From: Ponticaulis sp.
GTDB lineage: Bacteria; Pseudomonadota; Alphaproteobacteria; Caulobacterales; Hyphomonadaceae
NCBI GenBank assembly: GCA_002723155.1
Contig: PBNO01000006.1
Coordinates: 474,899-538,898 of the forward strand
Direction: 5' to 3'
DNA: 64,000 nt
Shown: positions 30,223-39,706 of the stretch, one piece after another
How positions within the stretch are numbered: position 1 is the first letter of the stretch
Layout: the number at the start of each line of letters is the position of its first letter
Program-made: the position numbers and the translations under genes
The notes under the pieces: model-generated
Databases searched by the model: none
Told to the model about the DNA's origin: nothing
The model's input: only the letters and a program-made list of their open reading frames with translations

Positions 30223-31137
30223 ATGGCTCAGATTACCGCTGCATTGGTCAAAGACCTGCGCGAGAAAACTGGCGCGGGCATGATGGATGCCAAAAAAGCG
30301 CTCGTAGAGAACGACGGTAACGTTGAAGCAGCTATCGACTGGCTGCGTGCGAAAGGTCTCTCTAAAGCCGCTAAGAAAGCTGACCGCGTCGCGGCTGACG
30401 GCCTGGTTGCTGCAGTCGTTTCTGCGGACAAGAAGACTGGCGTCCTTGTCGAGCTGAACGCTGAGACTGACTTCGTTGCGCGTAATGAAGGCTTCCAGAA
30501 ATCACTGGTTGGTTTCGCTGAAGCTGCACTCGCAACAGATGGCACATCAGAAGCTCTGCTGGCTGCACCAGCTGTTGAAGGCGAAGGCACGATCTCCGAT
30601 CAGATCACCCGCCTGATCGCTACAATCGGCGAAAACATCACGCTTCGCCGCGTTGAAAAGCTTGAATCGCCTGAAGGCGTAGTCACGAACTACATCCACG
30701 GCGCAGCAGCCGACGGCCTTGGCCGTATCGGTGTACTCGTGGCTCTCAAAGGCGAAGCGTCTGCTGACGAACTCGCTGAAGCTGGTCGTAAAGTTGCCAT
30801 GCACATTGCGGCAACGAGCCCGGCAGCTGCGACAACTGATGACCTCGACCCGGAACTGGTTGCGCGTGAGAAGCAGGTTCTCACCGAGCAGGCTCGTGAG
30901 TCTGGCAAGCCGGACAACGTTATCGAAAAGATGATCGTTGGTCGTCTGCAAAAGTTCTACAAAGAAGTGGTGCTCGTTGAGCAGCAGTTCGTAATGAACC
31001 CGGACGAAACAGTTGCTCAGTTCCTGGCATCTCAGAAAGCTGAACTCGTTGGCTTCAAGCGTGTTACGCTTGGTGAAGGCATCGAGAAAGAAGAGTCTGA
31101 TTTCGCTGCGGAAGTAGCTGCAGCGACTAAAGGCTAG
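30223..31137 (+). CDS. tsf: Translation elongation factor Ts
   Basis: 304 residues. EF-Ts exchanges GDP for GTP on EF-Tu. The N-terminal UBA-like domain has [16 protein letters not shown], followed by the EF-Tu contact segment [12 protein letters not shown] (core domain). Length matches the family. It lies 42 bases downstream of rpsB, in the usual pair. Confidence 0.98.
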   Translation: MAQITAALVKDLREKTGAGMMDAKKALVENDGNVEAAIDWLRAKGLSKAAKKADRVAADGLVAAVVSADKKTGVLVELNAETDFVARNEGFQKSLVGFAEAALATDGTSEALLAAPAVEGEGTISDQITRLIATIGENITLRRVEKLESPEGVVTNYIHGAAADGLGRIGVLVALKGEASADELAEAGRKVAMHIAATSPAAATTDDLDPELVAREKQVLTEQARESGKPDNVIEKMIVGRLQKFYKEVVLVEQQFVMNPDETVAQFLASQKAELVGFKRVTLGEGIEKEESDFAAEVAAATKG

Positions 31138-31145
31138 CTAATACG

Positions 31146-31171
31146 GCTGGATTGGTTTGACCGAATCCGGC
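31146..31171 (+). other. Hairpin between tsf and pyrH
   Basis: An eight-base-pair stem GCTGGATT/AATCCGGC (one T-G pair) continues as GGT/ACC around a TTG loop, with one bulged G. No T-run follows, so it is not a classic intrinsic terminator. It may protect the tsf mRNA end or separate expression of the two genes. Confidence 0.4.
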
Positions 31172-31205
31172 AAAGCTATCTGGTGTTGCCAAAGGAGCCG
31201 AACAT

Positions 31206-31949
31206 ATGAACGAGACAACAGAAACTTCTCGATCAGATTTTCGGTACAAAAGGGTTCTCCTGAAGATTTCAGGAGAGGCCTTGATGGGCGACACAGGCTT
31301 CGGCATCGATATGGCGACCTGTGATCGGTTTGCCAGAGGGATTGCAGCGTCGGTCAAGGCCGGCGCTGAAATCTGTCTGGTTATCGGTGGCGGAAATATT
31401 TTTCGCGGCTTGGCGGGCGCCGCTCAGGGAATGGAGCGCGCACAGGCGGACCATATGGGCATGCTGGCGACCGTTATGAACGCGCTTGCAATGCAGTCCG
31501 CGCTCGAGGCGATTGGCGTGCCGACACGCGTGCAATCTGCCATCCCTATGCATACAGTGTGTGAACCGTTCATTCGCCGCAAAGCGATCCGCCATATGGA
31601 AAAAGGCCGAATCGTTATTTTTGCGGCGGGTACAGGCAACCCATACTTCACGACAGACACAGGCGCCGCTCTTCGAGCTGCAGAGATGGGCTGTGACGCT
31701 ATGCTAAAGGGTACGCAGGTTGATGGCGTGTACTCAGCAGATCCGAAAAAAGAGCCTGACGCTGATCGCTATGATGAACTGACGTACCAGGATGTCTTGG
31801 CGCGAGATCTTCGCGTCATGGACGCTTCCGCTGTTAGCCTGTTACGTGATAGCGATATTCCAATCGTGGTTTTCAACCTTCATGAAGAAGGTTCCCTGCA
31901 TAACGTTTTGACGGGGCAGGGTGTTTGCACGGTTATCTCGAATACCTAA
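31206..31949 (+). CDS. pyrH: UMP kinase
   Basis: 247 residues, hexameric bacterial UMP kinase of the amino acid kinase fold. [14 protein letters not shown] is the N-terminal nucleotide site, and [28 protein letters not shown] and the [10 protein letters not shown] segment are hallmarks. AAGGAG lies about eight bases before the ATG. It lies upstream of frr, the usual order in many bacteria. Confidence 0.97.
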   Translation: MNETTETSRSDFRYKRVLLKISGEALMGDTGFGIDMATCDRFARGIAASVKAGAEICLVIGGGNIFRGLAGAAQGMERAQADHMGMLATVMNALAMQSALEAIGVPTRVQSAIPMHTVCEPFIRRKAIRHMEKGRIVIFAAGTGNPYFTTDTGAALRAAEMGCDAMLKGTQVDGVYSADPKKEPDADRYDELTYQDVLARDLRVMDASAVSLLRDSDIPIVVFNLHEEGSLHNVLTGQGVCTVISNT

Positions 31950-31959
31950 GGGTAGGAAC

Positions 31960-32520
31960 ATGTCAGAAGAATACGATGAAAAGGCGCTGAAAAAGCGCAT
32001 GGAGAAAGCGCTTGAAGCTCTCTCAACAGAATTTGGTGGCCTGCGTACAGGTCGTGCATCTGCCAGCCTGCTCGATAACATCACTGTCATGGCATATGGT
32101 GCTCAAACGCCTTTGAACCAGATCGGTTCTGTTTCAGTTCCAGAGCCACGAATGCTCGCGGTGAATGTATGGGACAAGGTGAACGTCGGCGCTGCTGACC
32201 GCGCTATCCGTGATTCTGGCCTTGGCCTTAATCCGGTAGTCGACGGCACAAACCTTCGTATTCCAATTCCTCCGCTGAACGAAGAACGTCGTGCGGAACT
32301 CGCAAAGATTGCTGGCAAGTATGCCGAGCAAGCGCGCATCAGCGTTCGCAATGTGCGTCGCGACGGCATGGACTCTCTGAAGAAGATGCAAAAAGCCGGC
32401 GATATCAGTGAAGACGAGCAGAAGGTCTTTTCTGAGGATGTGCAAAAGCTGACCGATCAGTACATCAAGCGCGTCGATGAGGCCCTCAAGGCCAAAGAAG
32501 AAGAGATCATGCAGGTATAA
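31960..32520 (+). CDS. frr: Ribosome recycling factor
   Basis: 186 residues from the ATG at 31960; the in-frame codons before it lie inside pyrH. RRF splits post-termination ribosomes with [23 protein letters not shown] and [14 protein letters not shown] are diagnostic, and the long three-helix bundle shape fits. A hairpin overlaps the stop codon and the start of uppS. Confidence 0.97.
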   Translation: MSEEYDEKALKKRMEKALEALSTEFGGLRTGRASASLLDNITVMAYGAQTPLNQIGSVSVPEPRMLAVNVWDKVNVGAADRAIRDSGLGLNPVVDGTNLRIPIPPLNEERRAELAKIAGKYAEQARISVRNVRRDGMDSLKKMQKAGDISEDEQKVFSEDVQKLTDQYIKRVDEALKAKEEEIMQV

Positions 32521-32541
32521 TACCCTGTATGACGGGTATTA
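32518..32541 (+). other. Hairpin spanning the frr stop and uppS start
   Basis: The perfect inverted repeat TAATACCC/GGGTATTA (32518-32525 with 32534-32541) has an eight-base loop that contains the ATG at 32529. The second possible uppS ATG (32541) begins at the last base of the stem. The structure may limit uppS translation or link it to frr termination. Confidence 0.4.
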
Positions 32542-33278
32542 TGGCTTCCCCTGATGCTTCCGGACCGAGACACATTGCCATCATTATGGATGGCAATGGA
32601 CGTTGGGCGAAACAACGCGGGCTGCCGCGTCAACTAGGGCATGAGCGCGGTGTAGAAGCGCTTCGCCGTACTGTGGAAGCCTGTCGAAATCTCGATCTTG
32701 AACATCTAACGGTCTTTTCTTTTTCATCAGAAAACTGGAAGCGCCCGGTCGAAGAGGTTTCGTCTCTTTTCGCACTCCTGCGATTATATGTGCGACAGGA
32801 TTTGAATAAGCTCGCAAAAGACGGTGTGCGGGTGCGGGTCCTCGGTTCTCGCAAGGGGCTGCCCGAGGATATCCTCTCGCTCATCGAGATGGCTGAAGAA
32901 AAGACAAGCCACAATACCCGTTTTCAGCTCAACATTGCCTTTAATTATGGCGCGCGAGACGAGATTGTAGAGGCGGCCAAAGCGCTCGCAATCGACGTTG
33001 AAGCAGGCCGCATGAGCGCCGCCGATATAGATTCTGATGCCTTTGCATCGCGGCTCTGGTTTTCGGGTGTTCCTGATCCTGATTTGTTGATCCGCACCAG
33101 CGGAGAGTTCCGCCTGAGCAATTTCCTCCTCTGGCAGATCGCTTATAGCGAAATGATGTTTGTGGATTGTCTCTGGCCGGACTTTTCCGAAACAGAGTTG
33201 ATCGACGCCATTAACGCTTACAAGTCGCGAGAACGTAGATTTGGCGGCCTGACGGTGGATGGGCTGCAATCGGAATGA
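32529..33278 (+). CDS. uppS: Undecaprenyl diphosphate synthase (cis-prenyltransferase)
   Basis: 249 residues from 32529; an ATG at 32541 would give 245. It makes the C55 lipid carrier for peptidoglycan and LPS. HIAIIMDGNGRWAKQRG contains the catalytic Asp (Asp21 in the long form) and phosphate-binding residues. FSFSSENWKRP and RTSGEFRLSNFLLWQ..YSE are also canonical. Neither start has a strong ribosome-binding site. The stop overlaps the cdsA start by four bases (ATGA). Confidence 0.96.
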   Translation: MTGIMASPDASGPRHIAIIMDGNGRWAKQRGLPRQLGHERGVEALRRTVEACRNLDLEHLTVFSFSSENWKRPVEEVSSLFALLRLYVRQDLNKLAKDGVRVRVLGSRKGLPEDILSLIEMAEEKTSHNTRFQLNIAFNYGARDEIVEAAKALAIDVEAGRMSAADIDSDAFASRLWFSGVPDPDLLIRTSGEFRLSNFLLWQIAYSEMMFVDCLWPDFSETELIDAINAYKSRERRFGGLTVDGLQSE

Positions 33279-34108
33279 CTACGCCAGATCCTCGCCGCGG
33301 AGATACACTTTCGCTGAGGGTAATTTCTGCAGCTCTGATGATTCCTGCCGGATTGTTCGTGGTTTGGTTTGGTGGTGTCGTCCTGCTCGCTGCCGGATTG
33401 CTGTGCGCAGCGCTCATGTGGCGCGAAGTCTGGAATGTCACAACCAAAAGCGCGCTCAACTGGTCGGCATATATGGTCGGTGCGGGTGTACTGATCTCAA
33501 TTTCGCTGGCCTGTTATCAGCTTCTGCCTTCCACCGCGATTGCGGTCATATTCTGCGTTCTTGCGTATGCGCTTATAAAAATGACCAGAGTGTCGTCTGC
33601 GATCTGGCTTGTGGCAGGGGGGCTTGTTATCGGGCTGGCTGTATACGGTCTGCTCGAATTGAGGGGGCTGGGCGATGGACGACTATATCTCACACTAATT
33701 GTGATGAGTGCCGTATGGATCACGGATATCGCGGCCTATTTTGCAGGCCGGGGTTTTGGTGGGCCGCAACTTGCGCCGCGCAACAGCCCGAACAAAACCT
33801 GGTCCGGTGCTGCCGGTGCTGTTATTTGCACGGTTCTGTTTGGCGCTTTGTCTGCAGGTATTATGCAAGGCCATTTGATTAACTGGATAATCTATATCGG
33901 CCTGGTGAGTGCTATTGCTCAATTAGGCGATCTGGCAGAGTCGCGCTGGAAACGGACATTCGGGGTGAAGGATTCTGGAAGCATCATTCCCGGTCATGGC
34001 GGAATTCTGGACCGGCTTGATTCTTTTTCGGCGGTTCTGGTTGCGCACGCCATCGCTTTCAGTATTGATCCCTCCTTTCCGGAGCATGCGCTAGGATTGG
34101 GCAGATAA
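33275..34108 (+). CDS. cdsA: Phosphatidate cytidylyltransferase
   Basis: 277 residues with about seven or eight membrane helices. It makes CDP-diacylglycerol from CTP and phosphatidate. The C-terminal signature [26 protein letters not shown] matches the CdsA pattern closely. The ATG overlaps uppS, and the stop overlaps the dxr start by one base, as in a coupled lipid-precursor operon. Confidence 0.95.
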   Translation: [277 protein letters not shown]

Positions 34109-35280
34109 TGAAAGTAACAATTCTGGGGTCTACCGGATCCATCGGTGTTTCCACCCTTGATGTGATTTCTTATGCGAATTCCGTTGGTGACCAGGTGTTT
34201 GAAGTTGACGCGTTGATCGGTGGTCGCAACGCGTCTATGCTAATCGAACAAGCTAAGGCGTTTCGTCCGAACACGGTCGTGATTCAGGATGAGAGTCAGT
34301 TCTCGACTGTAAAGTCAGCCCTCGCTGATCTTGATATAGACGTCGCGTCCGGCGATGCGGCGGTTATAGAAGCGGCGTCACGCCCAGTAGACAAGGTCAT
34401 GGCCTCGATATCGGGGACTTGTGGGCTGTTGCCGACCATGGCCGCGATTGATTCTGGTGCTGACGTCCTGCTTGCAAACAAAGAAACGATGGTTTGCGCA
34501 GGACCGATCATGAAGGCACGAGCCGTGACGTCGGGCTCGAAAATTATCCCCGTTGATTCTGAACACAATGCCATCCTGCAATGTCTCGATGGGTCTCAGA
34601 AAGTCGAACAGTTCACGCTGACTGCGTCGGGCGGGCCGTTCCGTGATGCAAGTCTGGATATCATTCGTGCGGCGACACCAGAGCAGGCGCTCGCCCACCC
34701 AAATTGGGCTATGGGTGCTAAAAACTCCCTCGATAGTGCGACAATGATGAACAAAGGCCTTGAGCTTATCGAGGCGGTTTATTTGTTCGATATTCCCCAG
34801 TCTCAGATTGATGTTCTGATTCATCCTCAGTCGATAATACATTCCATGGTGGCCTACGTTGACGGCTCTGTAATCGCTCAGATGGGCACGCCTGATATGA
34901 AGACGCCTATTGCATATGCGCTCGGCCTTCCGGGGCGTGTTCGTACAGACGTGAAGCGCCTCAATCTCGCCGAGCTGGCGCGTCTTGATTTCCGGATGCC
35001 GGACGATGAACGGTTTCCGGCCCTGAAACTGGCACGGCAGGCATCCGATGCCGGTCTCATTGGAACGTGCGTCTTCAACGCTGCTAACGAATACGCAGGA
35101 AAAGCATTCCTCAATGGGGAATGCGGTTTTCTGGATATCTCTGCGCTTGTAGAGTATTCCCTGCACAGGGCACTGGACAGGCAGAGCTCGGAAATGCCAC
35201 ACAATGTTTCGACTGTGGACGATGCTTTGCAGGTCACCGAAATCGTTCGGACCTGGGTTGAAGAGCGTCTGAAGAACTAA
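34108..35280 (+). CDS. dxr: 1-deoxy-D-xylulose 5-phosphate reductoisomerase
   Basis: 390 residues. NADPH-dependent second enzyme of the MEP isoprenoid pathway, which feeds UppS upstream. The N-terminal Rossmann motif ILGSTGSIGVSTLDV, the substrate and metal residues in DSEHNAILQCL, and TASGGPFRD are present. The C-terminal NAANEYAGKAFLNGE is typical. Length and context are normal. Confidence 0.97.
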   Translation: MKVTILGSTGSIGVSTLDVISYANSVGDQVFEVDALIGGRNASMLIEQAKAFRPNTVVIQDESQFSTVKSALADLDIDVASGDAAVIEAASRPVDKVMASISGTCGLLPTMAAIDSGADVLLANKETMVCAGPIMKARAVTSGSKIIPVDSEHNAILQCLDGSQKVEQFTLTASGGPFRDASLDIIRAATPEQALAHPNWAMGAKNSLDSATMMNKGLELIEAVYLFDIPQSQIDVLIHPQSIIHSMVAYVDGSVIAQMGTPDMKTPIAYALGLPGRVRTDVKRLNLAELARLDFRMPDDERFPALKLARQASDAGLIGTCVFNAANEYAGKAFLNGECGFLDISALVEYSLHRALDRQSSEMPHNVSTVDDALQVTEIVRTWVEERLKN

Positions 35281-35300
35281 AACAGGAAATCGATCTCTTT

Positions 35301-36494
35301 ATGTCGCTTTTGCTTCAAAGCCTCCTCTATCCTGTGATGTTTGTGATCGTGATCTCAATTGTGATCGTGATCCATGAGCTCGGTCATTACTGGGCCGGCC
35401 GATACTTCGGCGCAGCTGTTGAATCCTTCTCCATGGGCTTTGGGAAATCAGTTTATGAAAAAACCGACAAGAACAATACACGTTGGCGCCTTAACTGGCT
35501 GCCGCTTGGTGGGTTTGTAAATTTCGTAGCTGAGGATGGGCTTATCGAGAATGGCGGGGACGTAGAGAGCGATGGCCGAAACTTGCCTCCCGAAAAACAA
35601 CCTAAGGGTCGGCCCTTTACCGATTTGAGCGCAGGCGCACGAATTATTGTTGCGCTCGCAGGACCTTTTGCCAATTTCATCCTGGCTATCGGTATCTTTG
35701 CTGTCATCGGAATGGTTTTGGGCGACCCGGTTCAGCGCCTTTCAGTCCACTCAGTCTTCGAAGATTCAGTGGCAGAGGAGGCCGGTCTCCAGCCGGGCGA
35801 TATCTTTGTGGCCGTGAATGGACGTGCGGCGGATCGCCAGAAGGTCATCCTGGAAGAGATTAAAATGTCTGCGAACGATGAGGTAGACATTGAAGTTCTT
35901 CGTGGTGCCGAAACAGTTCATATTACGCTGACACCTCGACGGGAAACGCTGCAGAACGAACTCGGGATTACCGAACGTACTGGTTATATCGGCGTAGAGC
36001 TTGCGCGACAGATCGTTGATCGAAACCACCTCAACCCAGTCGCAGCAGTCGGCTATGGTGTGTCCGAGACGTTTTCAACGATCAGCTCGTCCGTGAATAT
36101 GCTTGGGCGCATCGTCACCGGACGGGAATCGCTGCAGCAATTGTCCGGTCCGGTAGGTATTGCAAGCGTTGCTGGAAATATGGCGCGTACAACGCTCGAA
36201 GCCGAACAGGTCGGATTGGGTACGCGGCTCTACATGCTGTTGATGAGTAACCTGCAGCTTATCGCATTCATTTCTGTAGCGGTCGGCTTCTTCAATCTTC
36301 TGCCGCTACCGATTCTCGATGGTGGTGTGGTGGTCATCAACACTTACGAAGCCGTAACTGGGAAAGGGCTCTCAGAAGAGCTACTGCTGAAGTCAAAGTT
36401 CGTGACTCTCTTATTTCTTGCCGCATTGGCAATTTTCATCACTCTTGGTGATTTTGAAGAGGCCGGACTTCTTGAGGTTTTCCGCGGGTTGTAG
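35301..36494 (+). CDS. rseP: Site-2 intramembrane zinc metalloprotease
   Basis: 397 residues, M50 family. The zinc-binding HExxH is His25-Glu26-His29 in VIHELGHYWAG within the first membrane helix, and the second zinc-ligand motif LPLPILDGG lies near residue 335. A single PDZ domain is visible at about 140-230. In E. coli RseP cleaves anti-sigma-E. Here it sits between dxr and bamA, the usual envelope cluster position. Confidence 0.95.
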   Translation: MSLLLQSLLYPVMFVIVISIVIVIHELGHYWAGRYFGAAVESFSMGFGKSVYEKTDKNNTRWRLNWLPLGGFVNFVAEDGLIENGGDVESDGRNLPPEKQPKGRPFTDLSAGARIIVALAGPFANFILAIGIFAVIGMVLGDPVQRLSVHSVFEDSVAEEAGLQPGDIFVAVNGRAADRQKVILEEIKMSANDEVDIEVLRGAETVHITLTPRRETLQNELGITERTGYIGVELARQIVDRNHLNPVAAVGYGVSETFSTISSSVNMLGRIVTGRESLQQLSGPVGIASVAGNMARTTLEAEQVGLGTRLYMLLMSNLQLIAFISVAVGFFNLLPLPILDGGVVVINTYEAVTGKGLSEELLLKSKFVTLLFLAALAIFITLGDFEEAGLLEVFRGL

Positions 36495-36538
36495 TTTGTA
36501 CTCTCGGGGCATGTTGATTTGATAGGAACGGGTAAGTC

Positions 36539-39082
36539 ATGCGGTCAGTTTTAGCCAGCGCAGTAGCGCTCTCTTCCATTATCGCTGGTACGACCGTCTC
36601 TGGTGGTCTGCTGGCGCCGGAAGCGCATGCTCAGGCGGCAAGTTCCGACCTGATCCGTCGTGTGATTGTTCAGGGTAACGAGCGTATTGAAGCGCGCACG
36701 GTTGAATCGTATTTGCTTCTTGAGCCGGGTCAGCGGTTTGATCCGGAACGTGTCGATCTTTCTTTGAAGACTCTGTTTGAAACTGGCCTTTTCGCGGACG
36801 TCATTATCGCGCGCGACGGAGATAATCTCGTCGTTCAAGTCGTTGAGAACCCGATTATCAACCAGGTTATCTTCGAGGGTAACCGCGCCCATGATGATGA
36901 AAAGCTCAGTGAAGAAATTCAGGCCGCACCTCGTGGCGTGTTTACAGCGGCGCGTGTTCAGGCAGACGTCCAACGCATTCTTGAAGTATACCGCCGGTCC
37001 GGTCGTTTCTCCGTTGATGTGACGCCGCAATATGTGCCTCTCGATCAAAACCGCGTTGATCTGATCTTCGAAATCACAGAGGGTCCGGTAACGGGCGTAC
37101 GTTCGATCAACTTCATCGGTAATGAAGAATATTCAGACCGTCGTCTTCGCAGCGAGATTGTAACGCGTCAGTCTCGTTTCTGGCGCTTCTTTAGCTCCAA
37201 CGACAACTATGACCCTGACCGCCTAGAATATGACCGCGAGCTCCTCCGTCAGTTCTATGCAAACCAAGGGTATGCCGATTTCCGGGTTGTTTCTGCGGTT
37301 GCTGAGCTGACACCTGATCAGGAAGACTTCTACATCACTTTCACAATCGATGAGGGTGAGCAGTATGACTTTGGTGAGATCACGGTTGAAACCGCGCTCG
37401 ACAAGCTGAACTCTGATACGCTGGAAGCGATTATTCCGATCCGTGAAGGTACCCTTTTCCGCGGCGATCTGATCGAAGACACCGTGGATTCCCTGACCTT
37501 TGCTGCAGGTATTGCCGGTTACGCCTTTGTGGATGTCCGCCCGCGTATCGAACGCGACCCAGAGACACGTAAAGTAAACATCGTCTTCGCGATCGACGAA
37601 GGTCCGCGCGTTTACATCGAGCGGATCAACATCGTAGGCAATACACGTACGCTCGACCGCGTTATTCGTCGCGAAATGCGTATTTCCGAGGGTGACGCCT
37701 TCAACCGGGTTCTGATTGACCAGTCTCGAAACCGCATCCGTCGTCTCGGCTTCTTTGAGGATGTTGAGATTGAAGAAAACCCTGGATCTCTGCCTGACCG
37801 TACAGAAGTCGATGTGCGTGTGACAGAAGGCCCAACGGGGGAGGTGTCCTTCGCAGCGGGTTTCTCTTCTGTGGATGCGTTCCTGCTCGACCTGAACTTC
37901 ACGGAGCGCAACTGGCGCGGTCGTGGCCAGTATCTGGCCAGCCGTATCCAGACGAGCTCGCGCCAGCAGACGATTGATTTCCGTTTCACCGAGCCACGCT
38001 TCCTGGACCGTGACCTCGTTGCTGGTCTTGATGTGTTCTCTACACGAACAGACTTCCTCGATATCGCGGACTATGAAACCCAGACGATTGGTACGAGTGG
38101 ACGCATCGGTTTCCCTCTGACCGACCGTATGAACATGAACCTGCGCTATACTTTGCGTCAGGATGATGTTCAGATCCGTGACCGCGATATCGTGATTGAT
38201 GCAAACGGTCGTATTGTTCGCGATACCGACTTCCCGTTCTTTATTGTCTCTGTAGAGCCAATTCCAGCCAACGTGCCTACGGGCGGTCAGATCGTCGACC
38301 AGTGTGACCTTGCAAACCTCGATCGTACGTCTCTCTGTCGTCAAGAACGCACTGACTTGTCGTCTATCGTCGGTTACAGCTTCAGCTGGGACCGCCGCAA
38401 CGATCCGATCCGCCCAACGCGAGGCTTCGACCTCGGTTTCAGTCAGGAATTCGCTGGTTTCGGCGGTGACGTATTCTACGTAAAAACCGAGGGTGCAGCT
38501 ACGCTGTATCGCGGTCTTTGGAGAGACTTTATCGCGTCGCTCCGTTTCAGCGGTGGTTACGTGTCAGCGTTCAATGACGATGACCTGCGTATTAACAACC
38601 GCTTCTTCCGCGGTGGTAACACCTTCCGTGGCTTTGACGTCGCTGGCCTCGGTCCGCGCGACGTAATCATCGATATGGATACGGCAGGCAACGTAACAAA
38701 CGTTCGTCGTGCGAGTAATCAGAGCTCTCTGGGCGGTAAAATGTACGCCGTTGGTACGCTTGAACTCGCCGTTCCGAATTTCCTTCCTGAGGAATATGGT
38801 ATTCGTACATCACTGTTCACCGAGTTCGGTACTGTGGGCCTTCTCGACGAGGCGGACCGTACACCAGAACAGGTGTTCGAAGTCACAGATGCAAATGGTG
38901 ACGTGACGGGATACCAAATTCTTCGTACAGAGGATGAAGCATCGCTCAGGGCGGCTGCGGGGATCAGCATTTTCTGGGATTCACCGTTCGGACCAATCCG
39001 GTTCGACTTCTCCCAGATCCTGGCAAGTGAAGAGTATGACCGGACGGAAACATTCCGCTTCAGCACGTCTACTCAATTCTAA
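36539..39082 (+). CDS. bamA: Outer-membrane protein assembly factor BamA
   Basis: 847 residues. The signal peptide is followed by a cleavage site near AHA-QA (residue 31). Five POTRA domains run from about 35 to 430 and a C-terminal 16-strand beta-barrel follows, ending in Phe (STSTQF), the usual outer-membrane signal. It folds beta-barrels into the outer membrane. The segments FRGGNTFRGF and the final strand FRFSTSTQF are family-typical. It lies between rseP and skp. Confidence 0.97.
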   Translation: MRSVLASAVALSSIIAGTTVSGGLLAPEAHAQAASSDLIRRVIVQGNERIEARTVESYLLLEPGQRFDPERVDLSLKTLFETGLFADVIIARDGDNLVVQVVENPIINQVIFEGNRAHDDEKLSEEIQAAPRGVFTAARVQADVQRILEVYRRSGRFSVDVTPQYVPLDQNRVDLIFEITEGPVTGVRSINFIGNEEYSDRRLRSEIVTRQSRFWRFFSSNDNYDPDRLEYDRELLRQFYANQGYADFRVVSAVAELTPDQEDFYITFTIDEGEQYDFGEITVETALDKLNSDTLEAIIPIREGTLFRGDLIEDTVDSLTFAAGIAGYAFVDVRPRIERDPETRKVNIVFAIDEGPRVYIERINIVGNTRTLDRVIRREMRISEGDAFNRVLIDQSRNRIRRLGFFEDVEIEENPGSLPDRTEVDVRVTEGPTGEVSFAAGFSSVDAFLLDLNFTERNWRGRGQYLASRIQTSSRQQTIDFRFTEPRFLDRDLVAGLDVFSTRTDFLDIADYETQTIGTSGRIGFPLTDRMNMNLRYTLRQDDVQIRDRDIVIDANGRIVRDTDFPFFIVSVEPIPANVPTGGQIVDQCDLANLDRTSLCRQERTDLSSIVGYSFSWDRRNDPIRPTRGFDLGFSQEFAGFGGDVFYVKTEGAATLYRGLWRDFIASLRFSGGYVSAFNDDDLRINNRFFRGGNTFRGFDVAGLGPRDVIIDMDTAGNVTNVRRASNQSSLGGKMYAVGTLELAVPNFLPEEYGIRTSLFTEFGTVGLLDEADRTPEQVFEVTDANGDVTGYQILRTEDEASLRAAAGISIFWDSPFGPIRFDFSQILASEEYDRTETFRFSTSTQF

Positions 39083-39101
39083 AGTTAAAAGGTTTTAGTT
39101 C

Positions 39102-39692
39102 ATGTTTAAGCTCAAATCGGCCGTGACGGCTTTCGGTATTGCAATCGCAATGGCCGTCGTAGCCCCACTGGCAACAGCACAAACTGTTCTCGTTCTTGAT
39201 CCGTCACGCATCGTTCGTGACAGCCTTGGTGGACAAGACATTTTCAACAAAGTTGAGCAAATCGGCGCCGCTATGCAGGCCGAGCTCGCGCCACAGCAAC
39301 AGGCACTTCAGACCGAGGGCGAGTCTCTTGATGCACAGGCAGCAGGAATGACGCGCGAGCAGGTTGAAGCTAACCCGGCGCTGCTCCAACAGTTCCAGTC
39401 TTACTCTCGTCGACTGCAACAACACATGGCAACAACAGAACGTCGCTCCCAGGAGCTTCAGCAAACGGAAGCTCAAGCGCTTCAGGTGTTTGGTGAACGT
39501 ATGCGTACAGCCGTAGAAGGTATTCGCGCAGCTCGTGGTGCATCGGTCGTGCTGAACGGTCAGGGCGTTTATCAAGTCGCTCCTGAAGCTGACATCACTG
39601 ATGAGGTCATTGAAGAGCTGAACCGTACGTCGCCAACCATTCCGGTGACACGCGTAACGCTACCAGATCAATCTGCAGCTCCAGCTCAATAG
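39102..39692 (+). CDS. skp: Periplasmic chaperone Skp/OmpH
   Basis: 196 residues. A signal peptide ends near ATA-QT (residue 26). A long Gln/Glu-rich region, probably a coiled coil, covers about 50-150, like the tentacles of the Skp trimer. The protein holds unfolded outer-membrane proteins on the way to BamA, whose gene is directly upstream. The C-terminal tail is Pro/Ala/Thr-rich. Sequence similarity in this family is low, so the assignment leans on context and architecture. Confidence 0.85.
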   Translation: MFKLKSAVTAFGIAIAMAVVAPLATAQTVLVLDPSRIVRDSLGGQDIFNKVEQIGAAMQAELAPQQQALQTEGESLDAQAAGMTREQVEANPALLQQFQSYSRRLQQHMATTERRSQELQQTEAQALQVFGERMRTAVEGIRAARGASVVLNGQGVYQVAPEADITDEVIEELNRTSPTIPVTRVTLPDQSAAPAQ

Positions 39693-39706
39693 GCTGACAG
39701 CATCAG

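Noticed and set aside
34378..35202. Minus-strand frame of 274 codons antisense to dxr
   Set aside because: Composition is atypical and dxr is intact on the other strand.
37223..38344. Minus-strand open frame of 373 codons inside bamA
   Set aside because: It lies wholly antisense to a clear bamA, has no recognisable domain and no ribosome-binding context, and arises from codon bias in the opposite frame.
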